A stretch of 7,629 bases of DNA from Treponema sp. GTDB taxonomy: Bacteria > Spirochaetota > Spirochaetia > Treponematales > Breznakiellaceae. Below are positions 1 to 5,800 of this stretch, one piece after another; within the stretch, counting starts at the first letter, position 1; each line of letters begins with the position of its first letter. The DNA is taken from NCBI GenBank assembly GCA_031273405.1, contig JAISRW010000255.1, forward strand, positions 1 through 7,629, in the 5' to 3' direction. The notes beneath the pieces were generated by a model. It was not told the origin of the DNA, made no database searches, and was given only the letters and a program-made list of their open reading frames with translations. Both the position numbers and the translations under genes were made by a program.

Positions 1-13
1 CCTTAAATTTAGG

Positions 14-57
14 GGAAAAAGCGGGCCGGACTTTAGTCCGATTAGACCGCTTTTTCC
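14..57. terminator. Nested hairpin, probable bidirectional terminator
   Basis: A perfect 11-bp outer stem pairs GGAAAAAGCGG (14-24) with CCGCTTTTTCC (47-57). Inside it sits a second hairpin, CGGACT (27-32) with AGTCCG (35-40). The A5 and T5 tracts flanking the GC-rich part of the stem give a T-run on either strand, as expected of a bidirectional intrinsic terminator. It probably ends whatever gene lies to the left of the window. The T-run is inside the stem, not after it, so termination is inferred. The nested layout matches the next element and could instead be a repeat family. Confidence 0.5.
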
Positions 58-59
58 GA

Positions 60-118
60 GAGCCTGTCCCAAAACCGTGAGCTTTTAGCTCACAGTAAAA
101 TAGTTTTGGGACAGGCTC
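60..118. repeat. 59-bp nested palindromic element with 16-bp perfect inverted repeats
   Basis: The sequence GAGCCTGTCCCAAAAC at 60-75 is the exact reverse complement of 103-118. Within it, GTGAGC (77-82) pairs with GCTCAC (88-93) around a TTTTA loop. The left spacer is one base (76) and the right spacer is nine AT-rich bases (94-102), which include TAAAAT. Long perfect ends of this kind resemble insertion-sequence terminal repeats, so a miniature or remnant mobile element is plausible. I see no convincing target-site duplication in the flanks. It could also work as an RNA hairpin upstream of gene 1. Confidence 0.7.
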
Positions 119-119
119 C

Positions 120-155
120 TTTATCTGGTTTATCTGGTTTATCTGGTTTATCTGG
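120..155 (+). repeat. Four perfect tandem copies of TTTATCTGG
   Basis: The 9-base unit TTTATCTGG occurs four times without a mismatch at 120-128, 129-137, 138-146 and 147-155. The array begins two bases after the palindromic element and ends inside the ribosome binding site of gene 1, because the last GG forms the start of GGAGG. The unit length is a multiple of three, so copy-number change would not shift a reading frame. It would change the length of the leader or the spacing of promoter elements. Confidence 0.9.
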
Positions 156-158
156 AGG
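154..158 (+). promoter_or_regulatory. Shine-Dalgarno site of gene 1
   Basis: GGAGG lies seven bases before the ATG at 166 and fixes that codon as the start. An in-frame TTG at 106 lies upstream, but it falls in the palindrome, has no such site, and would place the repeat-encoded residues ahead of the signal peptide. Confidence 0.85.
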
Positions 159-165
159 TTTTGTT

Positions 166-723
166 ATGAAAAAGGTTCTATTGCTCTTGGCGGTTCTTGT
201 TATTGCGGGAGGCGCGGCCTTTGGTTTTGACATTTTGAGCTATCCGCCGCCGGTAGGAGGCGGCGATATCCTGGTTGATATCGGCATTGGGTTTACCAGG
301 GCCGCATATGGAGACTTAGTATTACCGCCCCTGCGGCTAAGCGCGGAATATGCCCTGCCCGTGGGTGTGCCTATTTCCGTGGGCGGGCTCTTCGCGTTCC
401 ACCGGTCCGAATATAAACTGAGTCTAATAGGTTCTCAAAAATGGACTTGGAACCATATAACTTTCGGCGGCCGGGGCAACTGGCACTGGGGTCTTGATGT
501 TAGCTGGCTTGATCTCTATACCGGGATTTTCCTGGGATACGAAATTGCCAGTCTCACCTATGACGGGCCAAACAAGTCTTACTATGAAGACTACTATGAT
601 GTGGGCGGGTTTACAGCCGGCGGTCAGGTAGGCGCTCATTTCTACTTCACCGATATGCTGGGCGCCATGGTTGAATTCGGTTATCCCTACTGGTTTAATG
701 TGGGATTGGCTCTCAAGTTCTAG
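166..723 (+). CDS. Small secreted beta-rich protein, probable outer-membrane barrel
   Basis: The protein has 185 residues and I do not recognise it as a named family. Residues 1-20 form a classical signal peptide: MKK, a leucine/valine-rich core, and an A-F-G end, with likely cleavage before Phe21. The mature part is rich in glycine and aromatic residues and shows alternating polar and apolar stretches, for example around residues 35-45, 55-75, 95-130 and 145-185. It ends in an aromatic strand with a C-terminal Phe, the usual BAM-recognition signature of outer-membrane barrels. The size fits an eight-strand barrel. A tyrosine- and acid-rich segment near residues 138-147 could be a surface loop. 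The start is set by GGAGG at 154-158. It appears to be a single gene, because a short hairpin and a separate promoter candidate follow it. A secreted non-barrel protein is the main alternative. Confidence 0.75.
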   Translation: MKKVLLLLAVLVIAGGAAFGFDILSYPPPVGGGDILVDIGIGFTRAAYGDLVLPPLRLSAEYALPVGVPISVGGLFAFHRSEYKLSLIGSQKWTWNHITFGGRGNWHWGLDVSWLDLYTGIFLGYEIASLTYDGPNKSYYEDYYDVGGFTAGGQVGAHFYFTDMLGAMVEFGYPYWFNVGLALKF

Positions 724-739
724 TATCACTTTGCGGCGA

Positions 740-769
740 TTGTGGAATACGGCCGCCGTATTGTATAAA
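740..769 (+). promoter_or_regulatory. Candidate promoter of the uracil phosphoribosyltransferase operon
   Basis: TTGTGG (740-745) and TATAAA (764-769) are separated by 18 bases and resemble a sigma-70 -35/-10 pair. The -10 match is good and the -35 match is weak. Transcription would begin at about 775-778, practically at the ATG of gene 2. The spacer contains the dyad at 746-762, which could be an operator. Confidence 0.4.
746..762. promoter_or_regulatory. 17-base dyad between gene 1 and gene 2
   Basis: AATACGG (746-752) and CCGTATT (756-762) form a perfect 7-bp inverted repeat around CCG. No T-run follows, so it is a poor intrinsic terminator. It lies almost exactly in the spacer of the candidate promoter, which suggests either a protein binding site or a short 3' hairpin of the gene 1 transcript. 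Confidence 0.4.
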
Positions 770-777
770 CTTCATCC

Positions 778-1845
778 ATGAACAAAGTAATTCTTAAAGC
801 GGAAGATCTGGACGGCTATCTCACCGAGGCGGACCGGGGGTATATTGCCCGTATGGACAGGGTATACCGGGAGGTGATGAGCAGCTTTTCCATCCTGGCC
901 GCCAGCAGGCTGGACAGGGAAAAACAGCGGGAAGAGGAGAGCCTGATCCGGCTTTTTAACGAGATGGGTTCCATAATGCAGGAAATCTGCGGGAATGAAA
1001 AAGACTTGCAGGTGTATTCTTTCCTTACCCCCCAGGAAAGCCATCCCGAGGCCTCCCGGCTCATAGCGAAACTCCGGGACATGAGAACCGGGAACGAGGA
1101 ATTTGTCTACTATATCCAGCGGGCTTATGAAATGCTCTTCAAACTGGCCTACGGCGGAACCACGGGTTCCAATAAAAACTATCTCATCGTAAAAACCCCG
1201 GTCAACATGCCGGTCCAGAATTACGCAGTCCATAAGATTACCAATATCGACGACAAGATCGAAAATACGGTGATGTGCGTCATGCTCCGGGGGGCCCTGC
1301 TCCCTTCGATGATCATGTCCAAAGAAATCCAGGAGTATTCTTCCCACGGCTATGTAACCCCCTTCGCGCTTTTTAAAATCCGCAGGGACGACACCAGGCA
1401 CGAAAATGATATGGAATATATAATGGATTTGGATCGCTCCTATTTCAAGCTGGAGCAGTTGGAAGGGAAGGATCTGGTTTTCGCGGACCCCATGAACGCC
1501 ACCGGCGGGAGCCTGGTGACCGTGGTAAAGTACCTCCTGGACGAAGGGGTCAAGCCGAAATCGATACAGTTTTTCAATGTCATCGCGGCCCTCAAAGGCG
1601 CGCTCCGGGCGGTGCGGGCCCTGGAAAACTGCCGGGTCTACACCCTGTGGATGGACCCGGTGCTGAACGAGAACGCCTACATCATGCCCGGCCTGGGAGA
1701 CGCGGGGGACAGGATCAACGGCAGGGATCAGGAATTGCCCAGGAATATCATCCAGCTTGTGGCCGATTACGGCTCCAACATCGCCCGGCTTTACAGGGCC
1801 CAGCTCAGGCAGATCGAAAATACGGTGCTGAATACCGGGCAATGA
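778..1845 (+). CDS. upp: Uracil phosphoribosyltransferase with N- and C-terminal extensions
   Basis: The family makes UMP and pyrophosphate from uracil and PRPP in cytoplasmic pyrimidine salvage. The 355 residues far exceed the roughly 210 usual for bacterial Upp. The Upp-like core starts near His89-Pro90, with a helical region to about 125 that matches the family N-terminus. PRPP is bound by DPMNATGGS (237-245), and the uracil loop [12 protein letters not shown] (301-312) is intact. KIRRDDT (200-206) corresponds to the family's YRNEET-type segment. Two segments differ from what I recall as typical: LRGALLP (170-176) in place of LRAGLGM, and AALKG (270-274) in place of AAPEG. Residues 1-80 are a charged, mostly helical addition, and about 40 residues follow the uracil loop. 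An in-frame TAA at 766-768 makes the ATG at 778 the first possible start. No Shine-Dalgarno site precedes it. It overlaps gene 3 by four bases. Confidence 0.88.
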   Translation: MNKVILKAEDLDGYLTEADRGYIARMDRVYREVMSSFSILAASRLDREKQREEESLIRLFNEMGSIMQEICGNEKDLQVYSFLTPQESHPEASRLIAKLRDMRTGNEEFVYYIQRAYEMLFKLAYGGTTGSNKNYLIVKTPVNMPVQNYAVHKITNIDDKIENTVMCVMLRGALLPSMIMSKEIQEYSSHGYVTPFALFKIRRDDTRHENDMEYIMDLDRSYFKLEQLEGKDLVFADPMNATGGSLVTVVKYLLDEGVKPKSIQFFNVIAALKGALRAVRALENCRVYTLWMDPVLNENAYIMPGLGDAGDRINGRDQELPRNIIQLVADYGSNIARLYRAQLRQIENTVLNTGQ

Positions 1846-2846
1846 AAGCTTTTTTAAAAGGGAAAGGCCGGGTTTTCGGCGCTTTTCTTCTGCCGGTTTT
1901 TTTAGCCTTCTCTTTTTTTTTCCCTTCCTGCGCTTCCCAGGCGGCTTCGGCGGAAGAATATTTTTCCATCGGCATGGCCTATTACGAGCTTGGAAAATTC
2001 GCGGAAGCGGAAAAATGGCTCAACCGGGCCAGATCGGTAAACCGGACCATGGTTGCCTCGGAATATAACCTGGGGCGGATAGCCTTTGAGACCGGCCGTT
2101 ATGAAGAAGCGGTGAAGCATTTTGAGAAGATTCTGGAAAGGGACCCCCGGAATGTAATGGCCCTTAGGGCGGCGGCTTACGGGCGGATAAAAAAAGGCGA
2201 TATTGAAGAAGCCGAAGCCCTCTACGTCAGGGTGCTGGCCCTGGTTCCCGAGGAGGCCGACGACGGGTACAACTACGCCCTGGTTCTCTATGCCATGGAA
2301 AAATACGATCAAGGCGAAGCGGTTTTGCTCAAACACCCCTATGCCCTGGACGAGAACCAGGACGCCCTGCTTCTCCTGGCAAGAACCCAAAAGGCCCTGA
2401 ACAAAGTCGAGGCGGCGGATAATTACGCCAAATGGATTGGCGTCGCTTCCCAGGCCTCCCCCCAGGTTCTTTATGAATACGCCCAGGTTCTGGAGGCGGC
2501 AGGCCTCTATGCCCGGGCCCTGGAACAGTACCGGGCCGCCGCCGCGGCCATCGAGACAGACACGGAAACCCTTAAAAAATCGAGCCTCCGCTTTGAAAGC
2601 GCCAGGCTGCTTCTTACGGCAGACAGCGGGAGCGACGAAGGAATTACCGAACTTGACGCGGCCGTGGCGGAAGGCTTTGACGATACCGAAGCCCTGGAAA
2701 AACTGCTTGACCACAGCCTCATAAGCGAAGCCCACAAAGACGGCATACGCAAGGCCCTGGACAGGATTAAGAATCCCCCCGCCGAGGCTGAGACCCAGGA
2801 ATCAGAAGCTGACATTGAGGGTGGTCCCGATAAGCCCGAGGAATGA
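1842..2846 (+). CDS. Tetratricopeptide-repeat lipoprotein
   Basis: The protein has 334 residues. The ATG at 1842 overlaps the stop of gene 2 as ATGA and begins a basic, hydrophobic signal segment (1-29), which argues against longer starts lying inside gene 2. Cys30 after FPS is a probable lipidation site; this lipobox is loose but of a kind tolerated in spirochaetes. Six TPR units follow with no gaps, each of 34 residues, starting at 37, 71, 105, 139, 173 and 207, with a degenerate seventh from 241. Units 1-3 are the most typical ([28 protein letters not shown]). Residues 311-334 are an acidic, proline-containing tail. The protein probably faces the periplasm and serves as a protein-binding scaffold; its partner is unknown. 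Translation is likely coupled to gene 2. The last 45 bases also encode, on the other strand, the end of gene 4. Signal peptidase I cleavage near residue 36 is an alternative to lipidation. Confidence 0.85.
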   Translation: MKAFLKGKGRVFGAFLLPVFLAFSFFFPSCASQAASAEEYFSIGMAYYELGKFAEAEKWLNRARSVNRTMVASEYNLGRIAFETGRYEEAVKHFEKILERDPRNVMALRAAAYGRIKKGDIEEAEALYVRVLALVPEEADDGYNYALVLYAMEKYDQGEAVLLKHPYALDENQDALLLLARTQKALNKVEAADNYAKWIGVASQASPQVLYEYAQVLEAAGLYARALEQYRAAAAAIETDTETLKKSSLRFESARLLLTADSGSDEGITELDAAVAEGFDDTEALEKLLDHSLISEAHKDGIRKALDRIKNPPAEAETQESEADIEGGPDKPEE

Positions 2847-5800
2847 AAGAATCCGGGTGTTTGAATCTTCGGAAATATTGAGCTTGGCAAAAACCGAAAG
2901 GTTGAGCCTGCCGAAGACCCGTATCAACGATTCGTGGCCGAGAATCAGGGAATAGCGGTTATAATCGGAATAGGCCGCCCGGGTTGCGGGGCTGTGCTCG
3001 AAGACGAATTCCAGGGTTTCTTTGCGGAACTGCTCGTATTCCTCCCGGGCAATGCCGGCCAGGGCAAGCCAGGAACTTTGGCTTCCGGCCATGCCCATGA
3101 ATTTGGAATAAAGGGCGCCCAGGAGGCTTTTCTTCATGGGATAAAGCCATTCCAGGCTGACGCTTTCGCTCCAGCGCTTCCCCGTCCCTACATAGCTTGC
3201 GGAGTTTATGACAAAGGTATTGGCCAGGGTCAATTCGGCGCCGGCAAAACCATGGAAGCTCGCGGCCTGCGCCGCCTGGAGCCTCCAGGATATTTTTTCG
3301 TTTTTTGGCATCGCTACCGCCGCATCAAGGGAGTGGGAAAATTCGTCGCTCTGATACAGGCTGAATAAGGGCGCCGCGCCAAAAGCGCCGAACATATTGA
3401 TAGACGAAAAATCCAGGCCTCCCCCCAGGTTGAGGGTATCCGCGGGAGTATCCAGCTTCTGTTCCAGTACGCGGTTGATCCTGGCGCTAATCCGCGAAGG
3501 AATGACAAGGGATGAAAGGCCGTAGTTTTCGGGCATCCCCAGGGAAAATTCAAATTTATCGCCGAACTCGCCGTAACTGAGCAGGGAGCTTCCGGAAAGG
3601 AAAGCGCTGTTTGAGTCTGCCAAGGCCTTTCCCATGGCAGGATCGAACAGGGAATAAAAGGGAATGGAAAACATGAGGGGCGATGAGTCCCTGAGGCTTT
3701 GGGCGTACTTTTCTCCGTCCTCCCTGATGTCCCCGGCTTCGTAAAAAAGGCTGCGACTGTATTCCCGTTCCCCCCGGAACAGGAAGCGGTAGGTCCGGGA
3801 ATTGATTTCCGCCTTCCAGGGGATGTCCAGCCGGGCCAGGGTGGAAGCCTGGGTGGTTTTATTGAACCGGGAAAAATTCGTGGAACCCTCCAGGGAAAGC
3901 TCCGCCCCCACCGGCTCGGTCCCCAGGTCGGCCTTAAAAAGCAGCCGGCTGTCCCGGCGGACGGCGCCGTATCCCGAATCGGGGACCAGGGATTCCCAGC
4001 TTTTGACCCAGGCGCCGCCATAGCTTGCAAGATCTTCTCCCGGCCCGGCGGTGTTTTCGGTCCACCCGGCGCTGCCGGCCAGGGAAATATCCAGGGGGAT
4101 TGCCCCGGCCGGATTCCCCCCCGCCGAAGCTTCCCACTTTCGGGACAGTTTGTTTCCCTCGTACAGCATTTCCCCGGAAAGCCCCGAACGAAAGGGGGCG
4201 GCCAGCCCCAGGGAGAACTTGTGGTTCATGGTTTGATCCCCCGGGGAATCGGCGAAGCTTTCCTGGACCGAAAAAGGCCCCCAGGAGCGGGATATGCCGT
4301 GGCCGGCGCTCCAGGTGAGGGCGCTTTCCCCTGAATAGCCGCCCGAGCTGAAGGTATAGGAATAATTCCCGTTTATCCTGGCCCCCAGAACGGTTATCTC
4401 CCCCCTGGTCCTGCCGGACATGCCGAAAAGCCCCTCTTCGCCGCCTTCGGAATTGAAGGGGTCCCCCTGGGCTCCTGTTTCCAGGGCGGCGGAAACAAAA
4501 AAATCCGAAACCAGGGGAGTATTCCCCAGTTCCACAATGGTTCCCGGCCTGGTCCATTCGACGGTTCCCCCGGCGTTGATCCTGTAGGAAGGCGTCGCTT
4601 CCTCAAGGATCACCTCATCGATAGCCATGTTTCCGGCGGGAAGGGGAGTGGAACCGGGAAGGAGCAAAAAAGCCGTGTAGGAGGAACTGCCCGCCCCCTG
4701 GCTTCCCGCATTAAGCGCCCCGTAAACCCCGGGACGGAATTCCATTGACGCCCCGGGGGCGGAAGTCCCGTCAATATAGACCCCCTGGTTCTTCCCCCGG
4801 TAGCGTATCTCCACCTTGGCCCACCGGCCAGGGAGAACCCCCGCGGCATCGAAGGCGGCAAGGGGCACGGCCGCTTCCAGGGCGGTTTCCCCGGGATTGT
4901 CCAGGGAAGCGGGCCCCAGGCCCAGGATGAAGCGGAGGATTCCGTTATCCAGATCGGCCTGGTTTGCCGCCAGAGGCCGGCGGACAAAAAAGCTTAAAAC
5001 CCGGTAGTTGTAAAGGGGTACGGCCCCGACCCGGCCGTCGGCACCGGCGCCTTCCCCGGACGGAAGGGCTTCCCAGGAGATCTCCAGTACCCGCTGGCCC
5101 TTGCCGCCGTTGTCGTGAAGCTTGTTGACGAGGTCCCCGTAGCGGGCGCCCAGGCCGGCGTCAAGGGTTTCGATGACCGATACCGAGCCGGCGCCTCCCG
5201 TGTCGGGCGCAAGGTTTATGCCGCCGCCGCCCGCCGTCACCGGCCTGAATCCGGCGCCCCGGACAATGGGAGGGGCCAGAAGCACCCGGCCGCTCAGGGT
5301 TTTCGAAGGATCGGTATTCGCATAATAGATGAGGAGCCTCAGGTATTTTGCGTCTTTGAGTTTCTTCCGGTCATCATCGCTCAGGGTGATGCTTTCTATT
5401 CTGGCGCCTTCGTGGAATATAAAAGACGGATCGGAGGAATCGAGAATTGTTTTTTCCATGATAAGATTTGGGTTTTCAGGAGCAACCGAATTCTCGTCTT
5501 TCAAAGAACCGGCCTGGAAAATCACGTAAAGCTTGTTTGTAGGATCGGGCGGAATAGAAAAGCCGTAGAGCCTAAAGGGGATCTGTATTTCCTGGGCCCG
5601 TTCCAGAATTTCCCCGTCTACACCCAGAGAGGTTTCAAAACCAGTCCAGTTCCGGCTATTGCTAAGCTCGAATTCGGCCGCCAGTATCTGGGAGGAAAGG
5701 CTCGGGTCCTTGGCGGGATAAGGGCCTGACTTGCCGGAAACCACCGGAGCGTTGGAGTCTATGGAATCCAGGGAACTGGTCCCCAGGATGGAAGTATCCA

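Noticed and set aside
56..125. Target-site duplication around the 59-bp palindrome
   Set aside because: CTTTTTCC on the left and CCTTTATC on the right look loosely alike but do not match, so a recent transposition event is not shown.
106..165. Upstream TTG start for gene 1
   Set aside because: It would translate the tandem repeats as repeated Leu-Ser-Gly ahead of a good signal peptide. The GGAGG and ATG at 166 explain the start better.
1647..1841. Upstream extension of gene 3 into gene 2
   Set aside because: The extra 65 residues are an off-frame reading of conserved Upp sequence and would bury the signal peptide. The ATGA overlap at 1842 is the natural start.
772..1842. Open frame of 356 codons on the minus strand opposite gene 2
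   Set aside because: It is codon-aligned antisense to the uracil phosphoribosyltransferase, whose motifs are clear. The frame is open only because gene 2 avoids TTA, CTA and TCA codons. The product has no recognisable features.
1902..2735. Open frame of 277 codons on the minus strand opposite gene 3
   Set aside because: The plus strand encodes a regular TPR array with a signal peptide, and the antisense product shows no domain. It is a composition effect of GC-rich coding.
3699..4334. Plus-strand open frames opposite gene 4, such as this one and 5115-5729
   Set aside because: They lie fully inside the giant barrel gene, have proline-, arginine- and glycine-rich unstructured products, and lack supporting start signals.
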